DNA of 64,000 nucleotides from Acidobacteriota bacterium. Lineage in GTDB: Bacteria > Acidobacteriota > Vicinamibacteria > Vicinamibacterales > UBA2999. Shown here piece by piece: positions 16,502 through 25,263 of this stretch (position 1 is its first letter; each line of letters starts with the position of its first letter). The notes below the pieces were generated by a model that saw only the letters and a list, made by a program, of their open reading frames with translations, had not been told where the DNA came from and made no database searches. A program made the translations under genes and the position numbers. The stretch lies in the NCBI GenBank assembly GCA_016184455.1, contig JACPCS010000112.1, positions 1-64,000 on the forward strand. Direction: 5' to 3'.

Positions 16502-17019
16502 GGCGTCTTCGTCCCGGATCCTGGCGATTTCAGCGCGAGCGTCCGGCGGCCGCGTGCGGCCGACTCGAGGACGACCGCCTTTGGCAGGATGTCCACGACC
16601 TTCGAATCAGCCACCATATCCCCGACGCGGACGATGCGGCCGTCTATGAGCGCCAGGCGCCGCTCCGGCGAGTGCAGAATCGAGGCGATCTCCGGATCCG
16701 CGGCCGGTGCCGAAGCCGGCGAGGGTGTCTCAGCCGCCGTCGTCTGGACGATCGCCGGCTTCAGCCCTCGATGCTCGAACGGATCGCGCGCCCACACCGG
16801 CACGCGAATGAGCTCGACGTCGGGGAGCTGTTGCGGGTGCGATGGATCGAAGGCGGCCGCCGGCGCGGCGGCAGACGTAGGCGCCGGCGTGCTGGCCGGA
16901 GGCTGTGTGGCGGCGGCAGATCGATTCGGCGCGGGCCGCGTGAAAACCCAGATGTTGTAGACGATGCTGCCCGCGAGGAGCATCAGCGAGACGATCACGT
17001 GCTGTCGTCCCAGCTTCAC
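16498..17019 (-). CDS. PilP/GspC-like inner-membrane linker protein
   Basis: A 173-residue protein with one N-terminal transmembrane helix (VIVSLMLLAGSIVYNIWVF), a Pro/Ala-rich flexible linker (about residues 32-60) and a small C-terminal beta domain with RDPF, LIDGRIVRVGDMVADSKVV and AVVLES. This matches the homology region of PilP/GspC-like proteins, which link the inner-membrane complex to the secretin. No secretin gene is in the window. It overlaps both neighbours by 4 bp. Confidence 0.72.
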   Translation of the reverse strand: MKLGRQHVIVSLMLLAGSIVYNIWVFTRPAPNRSAAATQPPASTPAPTSAAAPAAAFDPSHPQQLPDVELIRVPVWARDPFEHRGLKPAIVQTTAAETPSPASAPAADPEIASILHSPERRLALIDGRIVRVGDMVADSKVVDILPKAVVLESAARGRRTLALKSPGSGTKTP

Positions 17020-17636
17020 CGCCGCCCTCCAGCCGGCACCACGTCGCCCGGTTGCCGCGCAAACGCAAACAGGGTCAGCGTCATGTGTACGCGGCCGTCC
17101 CCGGTTTCAGTGGATCTCATCTCGAGCGTGCGGATCTCGACGACGGTCGGCGGATCCCGCAACTGCCACAGGAACTGGCCGGCGGCGGCGTACGGGCCGT
17201 CGAACGCCATCGTGATCGGCAGAAATGCCAGCGGGACCTCGAACAGCGCGATCCGCGGATCGGGCACCGCGCTGGCTGCCTGGGGCCCCGTGCCGACGGT
17301 CACCGCCGTCCGCTGTCCGGTCTCGATCGTGAGGTTCGTCACGCCTGCCTGCTTCGCAAGCGTCGCGAGGCGCTCGAACACCTGCGCCGACGCATCACGC
17401 GCCGCCACCTGACGTTCGAACGCCGCTCGCGCATCGCCCGACACGGTGGCCGGCCGCGGCCCGGTCAGTGATCGGCGCACCGCCGCCAGCCGCTGCTCCA
17501 GCGCCTGCAGCTGCCGCGCGCTCTCGGCGCCGCTCGCCATCGTCGGGCGCACGAGCAGCAGCCAGCCGAACACCACGATGAGCAGCGGCAGCGCAAAGGG
17601 CGCGAAGTGCCTGAGACGCGCGGTGTCGAGCTTCAT
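17016..17636 (-). CDS. PilO/GspM-like inner-membrane protein
   Basis: A 206-residue bitopic protein: one hydrophobic helix (HFAPFALPLLIVVFGWLLLV), an Ala/Arg/Gln-rich coiled coil (about 40-85), then a ferredoxin-like domain ending in strands (PTVVEIRTLEMRS, VHMTLTLFAFA). Size, topology and position after PilM-PilN fit PilO or GspM, which form the alignment complex of the assembly machine. Sequence in this family is poorly conserved, so the call leans on context. Confidence 0.72.
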   Translation of the reverse strand: MKLDTARLRHFAPFALPLLIVVFGWLLLVRPTMASGAESARQLQALEQRLAAVRRSLTGPRPATVSGDARAAFERQVAARDASAQVFERLATLAKQAGVTNLTIETGQRTAVTVGTGPQAASAVPDPRIALFEVPLAFLPITMAFDGPYAAAGQFLWQLRDPPTVVEIRTLEMRSTETGDGRVHMTLTLFAFARQPGDVVPAGGRR

Positions 17637-19183
17637 TTCATGACCCGGAAATTCAGCACGAATTCGACGCCGGTCATGCCCGGGGGAATGGCGGACGCCA
17701 GTATGGCGCTCCCCTCCGATGTGCCTCGACCCGAGACGACACGCAGCGAAGGCGGCTGTTCGGGCGTCCCGAGGTACGGCGAAGCGGACGCGCGTTCGAT
17801 CAGCCGGTTGATGGCCATCTGCCCCGCGGCGGCATCCTCCGTGATCGCCACACCGGTGACCGTCACACGCCAGGCCATGCCTTCCGCCGTGACGGTCACG
17901 GCTGTGAGGACAATGTCGTCCGGCGCGGATCCTGAGAGCGCCTCGAGCAGACGTGCGAGCCGCGGACCTTGGGAGTCGAACGCGCTCACCGCCGCCTCGC
18001 GGGCGGTAGCGAGCGTGTACGCCTGCCTCAGCGCATCGACGCGCTGCGCTTCAGGTTCGAGCGACGCGAGCTGCGCCTCGACGCGCTGCCTCTGCGCCGC
18101 GTACGCCGACGCCGACCGCTGCGCCAGCATGTAGACGGCGAGCATGAGCACCAGACTGGCGGCCGTTGCGAGCGTCACCCGCCGCGTCCGTGTGCGTGCG
18201 GCACGCGCGGTCCGAATGCTCGCCGGGAGCAGGTTCGCGCCCGGCCGCGGATCGGACGCGGTGGCGATGGCAAGGCGCAGACCCGCCACTGCCGAGCGGA
18301 ACTCGTCCGCCGGCTCGGGCACGGTGGAGACGTCGATCCCCACCAGCGAGTCGAGCGTCTTGACCGTCGCGTTCAGCTCGGTGCCGAGCGGGGCGGTCAG
18401 CGCACGGATGTTCGCCATGTCGCCGCAGAGCACGACGTGCTCGACGGTCGCGCGAAACGTCTGCTTGAAGTAGAGGATTGAACGCTTGATCTCCGCGATG
18501 AGCCGCGCGCGCGTCGATTCCTGTCCCTCCGCCGACCAGTCGCCGTCGTGGCCCCACGGCATCTCGCGCGCAAACAGCACGACGCCGTCGCGGATGATCG
18601 CCACGCACGTCGATCGGGCGCTGAGAGCGACGTACGCGCTGGGGACCTCGGGTGCTGCCTCGTGATCGGCGCGCGCGACCGCTGCGAGCGCCAGCGCCGG
18701 CGTCAGAACCCCCTCGACGACGAACCCGGCATCGATGACCGGCTGAATGCGCCGCCTCACCTCGTCGGCCGCAACCGCCACCAGCGACACTTCACGGCGT
18801 CGGTGACTGCCGACCTGAACTTCGGCGCCGATCGCGATGCTGACGCTCGGAGGATCCGTCGCCGTCTCGAGCGGCGCGATCTCCTTGCGGACCTCGCGCA
18901 GCGCGAGCGCTTCGAGGTCGGTCGGCTTGGCAGGCGGGAGGCGCAGGGACTGCTGAACCGATCGCAGGCCCCACACGGTGACCCACGCGCTCGGCACGAG
19001 CCCGCGATCCTGGCGGTGACGCGCCAGCTCGCGCGTCAGCAGTGCGGGGTCGTCGGGGCTGAAGACTTCGCTCAGGAACGCACGGACGCGGACGTCTCCC
19101 GCGGTGCGCCGGCGAAGCGGCAGCTCGACCTCAACGAGGCGGAAGCCGTCGCCGTGCAGTTCGATGCTCGTGCGCGCGCTCAT
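17633..19183 (-). CDS. PilM-PilN fusion (GspL-like) assembly protein
   Basis: A 516-residue first gene of the operon. Residues 1 to about 300 look like the actin-like PilM/GspL cytoplasmic domain (SAYVALSARSTCVAIIRDG, LIAEIKRSILYFKQTF). At about 316-320 comes ANLLP, the motif at the N-terminus of PilN that binds PilM, directly followed by a transmembrane helix (about 336-356, AASLVLMLAVYMLA), a coiled coil and the PilN ferredoxin-like domain. PilM and PilN are normally separate proteins that interact through that motif, so this gene joins them covalently. GspL has the same overall layout. Confidence 0.82.
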   Translation of the reverse strand: MSARTSIELHGDGFRLVEVELPLRRRTAGDVRVRAFLSEVFSPDDPALLTRELARHRQDRGLVPSAWVTVWGLRSVQQSLRLPPAKPTDLEALALREVRKEIAPLETATDPPSVSIAIGAEVQVGSHRRREVSLVAVAADEVRRRIQPVIDAGFVVEGVLTPALALAAVARADHEAAPEVPSAYVALSARSTCVAIIRDGVVLFAREMPWGHDGDWSAEGQESTRARLIAEIKRSILYFKQTFRATVEHVVLCGDMANIRALTAPLGTELNATVKTLDSLVGIDVSTVPEPADEFRSAVAGLRLAIATASDPRPGANLLPASIRTARAARTRTRRVTLATAASLVLMLAVYMLAQRSASAYAAQRQRVEAQLASLEPEAQRVDALRQAYTLATAREAAVSAFDSQGPRLARLLEALSGSAPDDIVLTAVTVTAEGMAWRVTVTGVAITEDAAAGQMAINRLIERASASPYLGTPEQPPSLRVVSGRGTSEGSAILASAIPPGMTGVEFVLNFRVMK

Positions 19184-19521
19184 TAAACCTTTGATTCCAG
19201 GCTATTTATCGTCTGAGTGGCAGTGGGGAACCATGCACCGCTCCCACGCCATCCTCCATTATCGGCACTTCTGTGCAGCTCCTACAGGTTTTGTAGGACT
19301 TCAGAGAGTGAGGGAACCGAAGAAATTTGCAACCCCGACGTCTGACACGAGCGAGCTCTATGAGCCATTGGCGCGTTTACCCCAAATGCACACAAATGCA
19401 CCCAAATGCACCGACCCTTGTCAACCGCAAGCCCGGCGGCATAGCATGCCTGTTGGGCTCCGCCCAAACTTCATAGCCGGCTCTTCCGTGGAGGTCTGCC
19501 CAGGTGGCAGTTGCCCGCACG
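19184..19521. other. Divergent control region between the assembly operon and the PilZ pair
   Basis: 338 bp without a gene between the PilM-PilN start (minus) and the first PilZ-receiver gene (plus). It holds a phased tandem repeat (19383-19412) and a perfect 6-bp hairpin TTGGGC-TCC-GCCCAA near 19453. No clear sigma-70 or sigma-54 box can be assigned. Confidence 0.5.
19383..19412 (+). repeat. Three tandem 10-bp repeats, CAAATGCACN
   Basis: CAAATGCACA, CAAATGCACC and CAAATGCACC run head to tail with an exact 10-bp period, about one helical turn, in the control region between two divergent transcripts. A repeated word phased with the helix is typical of cooperative regulator binding; the factor is unknown. 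Confidence 0.6.
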
Positions 19522-20271
19522 ATGACCGATGCCACGCGCCGCGCACCGCCGCGGTTGAGACGGTCCGCGCGCATGCCCACGCCGGGTATCCGCGCGCGTA
19601 TCGACTACGTCAGCGGCGACCTCATCAATGTGAGCGCGACCGGTGCGCTGATCCGGACGGGCCGCACATTGGCCGTCGGCAGTGAATGGCCCGTCACGCT
19701 CGATCTGGAAGTCCGCCGCGTCAGCGTGTCGGGACGCGTGGTGCGCTCCGAGCCGGTGACCGTTGAGCTGCCAGGCGGGGCTGTGTTGAAGCGCGCCGCA
19801 TTCTCGCTCGGCGTCGTGTTCACAGCCGTCTCGTCGAATGCCATGCAGAGCCTCGTCCAGCTCTGCGGCGGCACGCTGACGGTTGAGGAGCTGCCGTATC
19901 GGATTCTCGCCGTCAATGACGACCCCGTTACGGCGGGCACCGTCACGCAGATGCTCGCCGAGCTCGGGTATCAGGTTCGCAGCGTGGCGGACGCGCGGCA
20001 GGTGGTGGCCGCCGCAAAGGAGAACCGGGCAGATGCCGTCCTCATCCACCTCTCCAAGGAGCGCGAGCCATCGATGTGGTGGGCGCTCGAGATTCTTCAG
20101 TCCGATGCGACTACCGCGCGCCTCCCCGTCGTGGTGCTGACCGGGCCCCAACCGGTCGAGAACGACCGCGCCCGGTATCTCGCCGGGCGAAACGTGCGGA
20201 TCGTCACAACACTGACAGCGGACGGGCTCAACTCGGCGCTTCAGGCGGCGTTGCAGCCGCGCCGCCGGTAA
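19522..20271 (+). CDS. PilZ plus pseudo-receiver protein, copy 1
   Basis: A 249-residue two-domain protein. The PilZ domain (about 10-105) has the Arg cluster PPRLRRSAR and NVSATGALI (N-x-S-x-x-G). A CheY-like domain starts near 126 with ILAVNDDP (D133, D134), but the phospho-acceptor position is His (DAVLIHL, H176), so classical phosphotransfer is unlikely. The ATG at 19522 is chosen because it aligns exactly with the start of the tandem paralogue and gives equal length. It probably senses cyclic-di-GMP for the neighbouring machinery (inference). Confidence 0.82.
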   Translation: MTDATRRAPPRLRRSARMPTPGIRARIDYVSGDLINVSATGALIRTGRTLAVGSEWPVTLDLEVRRVSVSGRVVRSEPVTVELPGGAVLKRAAFSLGVVFTAVSSNAMQSLVQLCGGTLTVEELPYRILAVNDDPVTAGTVTQMLAELGYQVRSVADARQVVAAAKENRADAVLIHLSKEREPSMWWALEILQSDATTARLPVVVLTGPQPVENDRARYLAGRNVRIVTTLTADGLNSALQAALQPRRR

Positions 20272-20416
20272 GGGCTCGTCGCCGGCACCCCGCATCAGTT
20301 CTTGTGGGTGGCGACACGGTGTGGGCATCGCCGTTTGTCGGGCGCCGTCCCCGCCACGCGGGAGGCTCCCCAGGAAACACCAGTGTTTTAGCAATTTACG
20401 AGGTCAGGCCGGGCAG

Positions 20417-20432
20417 AGGCACAGCCATTGCT
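20417..20432 (+). repeat. 16-bp motif AGGCACAGCCATTGCT, copy 1
   Basis: Identical to 21352-21367. This copy lies 28 bp upstream of the second PilZ-receiver gene and the other lies downstream of it. Here it sits inside a possible GGCAG...CTGCC stem. Function unknown. Confidence 0.5.
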
Positions 20433-20459
20433 ACTGCCGAGCTACACCCGCAACTCTCG

Positions 20460-21209
20460 ATGCCGGATCCAGAGCACCGCTCTCCCCCTCGGCTGACGCG
20501 GTCTGCGCGCGTGCCGACGCTTGGCATGCGGGCGCGCATCAATGACGTGACCGGCGATCTCGTCAACGTGAGCGCCACCGGTGCGCTCATTCGCGCACGC
20601 CGCGCGCTGGGAGTCTGCACCGAGTGGCCGCTGGTGCTGGACTCGGAGGTCCGCCGCATTGCGCTCTCAGGGCGCGTGGTGCGCTGCGAGTCGGCCGCGG
20701 TCGAGCTGCCCGGCGGCGCGATCTTGAAGCGGACCGTATTTGCCCTCGGCGTCGTGTTCACGGCCGTCTCGTCCGCGGCGATGCACAATATCGTGCAACT
20801 CTGCGGCGGCACGCTGAAGGTCGAGGCGCTCCCGCACCGGATTCTGCTGGTGGACGAGGATCCCTCGTCAAGCGGCGCACTCACGCAGACGCTCACCGAC
20901 CTTCGATATGAGGTGCGAAGCGTCGCCGACGCGCGGCAAGTGATCGATGCTGCGAAGGACTGTCGGGCGGATGCCGTTGTGATCCACCTGGCCTCGCGGT
21001 GGGTGCCGTCCATGTGGTGGGCGCTTGAAGTCCTGCGATCGGATCCGGCGACCGCTCGCCTCCCGATCGTCGCCGTGACCACTGCTGACGCGCTCGACGT
21101 GCACCGACCGCAGTACCTCGCCGAACGGAAAGTCCATATCGTGACCGGGTCAACCGCGGAGGCACTCGAAGCGGCACTGCAACGCGCGCTGCAACTTCCG
21201 CTCGCGTAG
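20460..21209 (+). CDS. PilZ plus pseudo-receiver protein, copy 2
   Basis: A 249-residue tandem paralogue of the preceding gene, the same length and similar throughout. It has PPRLTRSAR and NVSATGALI for PilZ, and LLVDEDP then DAVVIHLA for the receiver, again with His (H176) at the acceptor position. Conservation of the His in both copies argues that loss of the Asp was ancestral and retained. Separated from copy 1 by 188 bp that carries one copy of a 16-bp repeated motif. The downstream 287 bp lead to the polysaccharide operon. Confidence 0.82.
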   Translation: MPDPEHRSPPRLTRSARVPTLGMRARINDVTGDLVNVSATGALIRARRALGVCTEWPLVLDSEVRRIALSGRVVRCESAAVELPGGAILKRTVFALGVVFTAVSSAAMHNIVQLCGGTLKVEALPHRILLVDEDPSSSGALTQTLTDLRYEVRSVADARQVIDAAKDCRADAVVIHLASRWVPSMWWALEVLRSDPATARLPIVAVTTADALDVHRPQYLAERKVHIVTGSTAEALEAALQRALQLPLA

Positions 21210-21351
21210 CCTCCGGGCTTTGCATGGACCATCACTTCGTGAAGGGCCCCACACAACCTGGCACCCGCATTTTGTAGGTCCGCTCTCGTCACAGCAGGCA
21301 CTCGCGCCCGCAACCAACGCTCCATCAATCGTTTACGGATGCGAAGCACCC

Positions 21352-21367
21352 AGGCACAGCCATTGCT
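21352..21367 (+). repeat. 16-bp motif AGGCACAGCCATTGCT, copy 2
   Basis: Second copy of the motif at 20417-20432. Here it contains a small hairpin ACAGC-CATT-GCTGT. It lies between the second PilZ-receiver gene and wlbA. Confidence 0.5.
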
Positions 21368-21393
21368 GTCTCCCGTCACGCCTACGCGTTTGT

Positions 21394-21411
21394 AAACCGC
21401 GTTTCGGTTTT
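21394..21411 (+). terminator. Weak stem-loop upstream of the polysaccharide operon
   Basis: AAACCG-CGTTT-CGGTTT followed by one more T. A 6-bp stem with a minimal U tract could be a weak terminator or attenuator between the PilZ genes and wlbA. Confidence 0.3.
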
Positions 21412-21496
21412 CGCCCCAGGTCTGCGGGCACTTGTCAGCCGCCCCATCCCACACCGGCTGTAAGTGAGAGGGCGAAGCCACGTCACATCACAAGCC

Positions 21497-22441
21497 ATGA
21501 ATTTCGCAGTCACAGGCGTTTCGGGATTCGTCGCGCCGCGGCATCTCAATGCGATTCGCGCCACCGGGAACCGGTTGATCGCCGCGATGGATCCGCACGA
21601 CGCGGCCGGCGTGCTCGACGCCTACTCGTACGACGTCCGATTCTTCACGGAATTCGAGCGGTTCGATCGGCACCTCGAAAAGCTGCGGCGAGGGCCCGAG
21701 GCCGATCGCGTGCACTACCTCACCGTCTGCTCGCCGAACTATCTGCACGACGCGCACGTCCGCCTCGCGCTTCGAGTCGGCGCTGACGTGATCTGCGAAA
21801 AACCGCTCGTCATCAACCCGTGGAATCTCGACGCGCTCCAGGAACTCGAGATCGAGACCGGGCGCCGCGTCTGGACCGTGCTGCAGCTGCGCCTGAGCGA
21901 GACGCTTCTGGCGCTGCGCCGGCGCCTCGCATCGGGCGGCTCGCGCGTGCACCACGACGTGTGCCTGACGTACATCGCGCCGCGCGGCCGCTGGTACGAC
22001 GTCTCCTGGAAGGGCATTCCGGACCGGTCGGGCGGCCTGGCGACGAACATCGGCGTCCACCTGTTCGATCTGCTGCTGTGGCTCTTCGGACCGGTCGAGC
22101 GCGTCGAGGTGCACGTGAGCACGGCGCGCCGCCTTGCGGGGCTGCTCGAGTGTGGTTCGGCCGCGGTTCGGTGGTTTCTGTCGGCGGAGCCGTCGGATCT
22201 GCCGCTGCCTGCCGAACGCGGCGGGAAAGCGCACCGCTCGTTGACCGTGGACGGCGAGCAGGTCGAGTTCTCGGGCGGGTTCGACGATCTGCACACGAAG
22301 GTCTACGAGGCGGCCCTGGGGGGTGCGGGCTTCGGAATCGACGAGGCGCGGCCGTCGATCGAGCTCGCCTATCGGATCCGGCAGACGGCGGTGGCCGCGC
22401 GCACGCGCCGCGTACACCCGCTGGCCGCCGCGCTGGCATGA
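21497..22441 (+). CDS. wlbA: UDP-N-acetyl-glucosaminuronate 3-dehydrogenase
   Basis: A Gfo/Idh/MocA-family oxidoreductase that oxidises C3 of UDP-GlcNAcA, the first step towards UDP-2,3-diacetamido-uronic acids used in O-antigens and capsules. 314 residues. The WlbA/WbpB pattern is strong: FAVTGVSGFVAPRHLNAI, FFTEFERFDRH, CSPNYLHDAHVR, EKPLVINPWNLDAL, SGGLATNIGVHLFD and DGEQVEFSGGFDDLHTKVYE. The ATG at 21497 places this start directly; an upstream extension is not conserved. First gene of the long plus-strand operon; its stop overlaps the wlbB ATG by 4 bp. Confidence 0.92.
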   Translation: MNFAVTGVSGFVAPRHLNAIRATGNRLIAAMDPHDAAGVLDAYSYDVRFFTEFERFDRHLEKLRRGPEADRVHYLTVCSPNYLHDAHVRLALRVGADVICEKPLVINPWNLDALQELEIETGRRVWTVLQLRLSETLLALRRRLASGGSRVHHDVCLTYIAPRGRWYDVSWKGIPDRSGGLATNIGVHLFDLLLWLFGPVERVEVHVSTARRLAGLLECGSAAVRWFLSAEPSDLPLPAERGGKAHRSLTVDGEQVEFSGGFDDLHTKVYEAALGGAGFGIDEARPSIELAYRIRQTAVAARTRRVHPLAAALA

Positions 22442-23043
22442 CCTGCGCCGACTGCTTCGTGCACGAGTCGAGCTACGTCGAGGACGGGAGCACGATTGGC
22501 GCCGGCACCCACATCTGGCATTTCTCGCACGTCATGGCGGACGCCTCGATCGGCCGCGACTGCACCATCGGCCAGAACGTGTTCATCGGGGCCGGCGTGG
22601 TCATCGGAGACCACGTCAAGATTCAGAACAACGTGTCGGTGTACACGGGCGTGGTGCTGGAGGACGAGGTGTTCTGCGGACCCTCGGTCGTGTTCACCAA
22701 CGTGTTGAACCCGCGATCGGAAATCGCGCGGCGGGACGAGTACCGATCGACCCGCGTCAGGCGCGGGGCCACCATCGGCGCGAACGCCACGATCGTCTGC
22801 GGCGCCGATATCGGGCGATACGCGTTCATCGGGGCTGGCGCGGTCGTCCGCGGGCGCGTGCCGGACTACGCGCTGATGCTCGGCGTCCCCGCGAGCCCCG
22901 CGGGATGGATGGGCCGCCACGGCCACAAGCTCGTGCCCGCTGACGGATCGGGCCGCTGGAGCTGCCCGGTCACGGGATGGCGATACGAGCAGGGCCCCTC
23001 CGGCCTCAGGTGTCTCAACCAGGACGAGGAGCGGCCATTATGA
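22438..23043 (+). CDS. wlbB: UDP-3-amino-uronate N-acetyltransferase
   Basis: A left-handed beta-helix acetyltransferase of the WlbB/WbpD type that acetylates the 3-amino group of UDP-2-acetamido-3-amino-uronate. 201 residues. Hexapeptide repeats run through the middle (IGQNVFIGAGVVIGDHVKIQ, NNVSVYTGVVLEDEVFCGP), with VVFTNVLNPRSEI typical of this group and a C-terminal lid ending in CLNQDEERPL. It follows wlbA with a 4-bp overlap. The matching 3-aminotransferase is not adjacent; a candidate lies at 50761. Confidence 0.9.
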   Translation: MTCADCFVHESSYVEDGSTIGAGTHIWHFSHVMADASIGRDCTIGQNVFIGAGVVIGDHVKIQNNVSVYTGVVLEDEVFCGPSVVFTNVLNPRSEIARRDEYRSTRVRRGATIGANATIVCGADIGRYAFIGAGAVVRGRVPDYALMLGVPASPAGWMGRHGHKLVPADGSGRWSCPVTGWRYEQGPSGLRCLNQDEERPL

Positions 23044-25253
23044 CGCGCAACGGCGACGACGATCTTCTGACGACTGTGGGCCCGGACGAGGCGTCCGGCG
23101 AACCGAACCCACACCTGCGTCACTACTTGCTGGCGCTGTACAAGCGGCGCTGGACTACTCTTGCGGCGTTCACCGTCGTGTTCGGCGCGGTCGTCGCCTA
23201 CACCTTTACGGCCACGCCGGTCTACAGGGCCACCGCGCGCGTGCTGATTGACGCGGACCGGCAGCACGTCGTCGACTTCAGGGAAGTGGTCGAAGCCGAC
23301 GAGGCCCGGACCGACTACTACCAGACGCAGTACAACCTTCTGGAATCCCGCTCCCTCGCGCGAAAGACGCTGACGAACCTGAACATCTGGAACCATCCGG
23401 AGTTTGCGGGAACGCCGAAAGGTGCTGATCGCTTTGGCCTGCGCGCGCTCGCCGGCAGGCTGACGAACGTCTGGCCGGCGCCGCGCCGCGTGACGCCTCC
23501 GGCCGACGACGAGACGCAGGCCGAATCACGGGTGATCGATCGATTCCTGCAGCAGCTGACCGTGTCGCCGCTGCGGGCGAGCCGGCTCACCGACGTCAGC
23601 TTCCGATCGACCGACCCGTCACTCGCCGCGCGAATCGTCAACGCGCACACGCGCGCGTTCATCGAGCAAAACCTGGAGTACCGCTTCGTGGCGTCGAAAC
23701 AGGCGTCCGACTGGCTGACCGGGCAACTGCAGGAACAGCGGAAGCACGTCGAGAGCGCCGAGGTGGCGCTGCAGCGCTACCGCGAGTCGCAGGATGCGAT
23801 CTCGTTCGAGGATCGCGAGAACATCGTCGTGCAGAAGCTCGCCGACCTGAACGCGGCGGTGACGCGCGCCAAGACGGAGCGGATCGAGAAGGAGGCGCGG
23901 TACAACCAGCTGCTGACGCTGCAGCGCAGGAACGCGCCGCTCGACACGTTTCCGGCGATTCTCAGCAACCAGTTCATCCAGCAGCAGAAGGCGGAGCTCG
24001 CGGGGCTCCGCCGGCAGGAGCTGCAGCTCAGCGACCGCTTCGGCGACCGTCACCCGGAGATGGTGAAGCTGCGCATCGCGATCGACGAGGCGGAGGACAA
24101 GCTGGACACGGAGATCGCCAAGGTCGTCGAATCCGTCCGCAACGAATTCGTCGCGGCGCAGGCGGCCGAGCGCAGCCTGATCGAGGCGCTGAACGCGCAG
24201 AAGCAGGAGGCGCAGTCGATGAACCGGAAAGCGATCGAGTACGGCGTCCTCCAGCGCGACGTGGAGACGAACCGCCAGATCTACGACAGCCTTCTGCAGC
24301 GCGCCAAGGAAACCGGTGTCTCGACCGAGTTGAAGACGAGCAATATCCGCATCGTGGATGCCGCCGAGGTGCCGCGATCGCCGGTCTCGCCGCGCCGGCT
24401 GGTGAATGTGCTCGCCGGTCTGATTGGCGCGGCTGCGTTCGGCATCTTCCTGGCGTTCTTCTTCGAATACATCGACAACCGGCTCAAGACGCCCGAGGAC
24501 GTGCACCACCATCTCGGCCTGTCGGCTCTCGCGATCCTGCCCCGCGTGCCGTGGTCCGGCGATCAGCCCCTGACGGCGACGGCGGCCGACGGCTTCTCCG
24601 AGGCGATCCGCGGGCTGCGCACGAACCTGCTGTTCTCCACGCCGCACGAGCAGGGCGCGCGCACGCTCCTCGTCACGAGCACAGGCCCGCAGGAAGGGAA
24701 GTCGGTGACGGTCGCGAGCCTCGCGATTTCACTCGCGGAAGCCGGCCATCGGGTGCTGCTCGTCGATGCGGACCTGCGGCGCCCGCGCATGCACCACATC
24801 ATGGACGTGCCGCAGGAGCCGGGCCTGTCGAACATCCTCGTCGGCAGCGCCGCCGCGGCCGACGTGATGCGGCGAAGCGCCATCGAGACGCTGTCGCTGA
24901 TTCCCTCGGGACGCATTCCGCCGAATCCGGCAGAACTGCTCGGGTCCGCTCAGTTCCGCCGCCTGCTCGAATCGCTCCGCGAGTCGTTCGAGTGGATCCT
25001 GCTCGACTCGCCGCCGGCGCTGCCGGTGACCGATCCGGCGATCATGGCGCAGGCGGCGAGCGGCGTCATCTTCATCGTCGACGCGGAAAAGACGAACCGG
25101 TACCGCGCACGCTATGCGCTCATGAAGCTGCGCCGGGTTCGCACGCCGCTGCTCGGCGCCGTGCTCAACGGCGTCGATCTGAACCGGAACAGCGCGTACT
25201 ACGCCGACTACTACAGCGCGGACGACTGCCAGTACTACGCCGCACGGACGTAA
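23040..25253 (+). CDS. Wzz chain-length/BY-kinase fusion (GumC/Wzc type)
   Basis: An inner-membrane polysaccharide co-polymerase with an autophosphorylating tyrosine kinase, controlling chain length and export. 737 residues: Wzz domain with TM1 (about 37-57), a long periplasmic coiled coil, TM2 (about 455-475), then the kinase with Walker A-like GPQEGKSVT (near 551; Val where Thr is usual), Walker A' VLLVDADLRRPR and Walker B-like WILLDSPPALP. The tail SAYYADYYSADDCQYY supplies the tyrosine cluster. It overlaps wlbB by 4 bp. Confidence 0.93.
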   Translation: MTRNGDDDLLTTVGPDEASGEPNPHLRHYLLALYKRRWTTLAAFTVVFGAVVAYTFTATPVYRATARVLIDADRQHVVDFREVVEADEARTDYYQTQYNLLESRSLARKTLTNLNIWNHPEFAGTPKGADRFGLRALAGRLTNVWPAPRRVTPPADDETQAESRVIDRFLQQLTVSPLRASRLTDVSFRSTDPSLAARIVNAHTRAFIEQNLEYRFVASKQASDWLTGQLQEQRKHVESAEVALQRYRESQDAISFEDRENIVVQKLADLNAAVTRAKTERIEKEARYNQLLTLQRRNAPLDTFPAILSNQFIQQQKAELAGLRRQELQLSDRFGDRHPEMVKLRIAIDEAEDKLDTEIAKVVESVRNEFVAAQAAERSLIEALNAQKQEAQSMNRKAIEYGVLQRDVETNRQIYDSLLQRAKETGVSTELKTSNIRIVDAAEVPRSPVSPRRLVNVLAGLIGAAAFGIFLAFFFEYIDNRLKTPEDVHHHLGLSALAILPRVPWSGDQPLTATAADGFSEAIRGLRTNLLFSTPHEQGARTLLVTSTGPQEGKSVTVASLAISLAEAGHRVLLVDADLRRPRMHHIMDVPQEPGLSNILVGSAAAADVMRRSAIETLSLIPSGRIPPNPAELLGSAQFRRLLESLRESFEWILLDSPPALPVTDPAIMAQAASGVIFIVDAEKTNRYRARYALMKLRRVRTPLLGAVLNGVDLNRNSAYYADYYSADDCQYYAART

Positions 25254-25263
25254 TCGCCCTCTG

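Noticed and set aside
19383..19412. CRISPR-like direct repeats
   Set aside because: Only three 10-bp units with no spacers; not a CRISPR array. The TTTGGGA repeats at 62312-62390 are also simple repeats.
19184..19521. Sigma-54 promoter for the assembly operon
   Set aside because: TGGC- and TGC-like words occur, but none has the required GG-N10-GC spacing.
20272..20459. Cyclic-di-GMP riboswitch upstream of the second PilZ gene
   Set aside because: The conserved GEMM core (GGGACGCAAAGC-type and GCAAACC-type words) is not present on either strand here or at 21210-21496.
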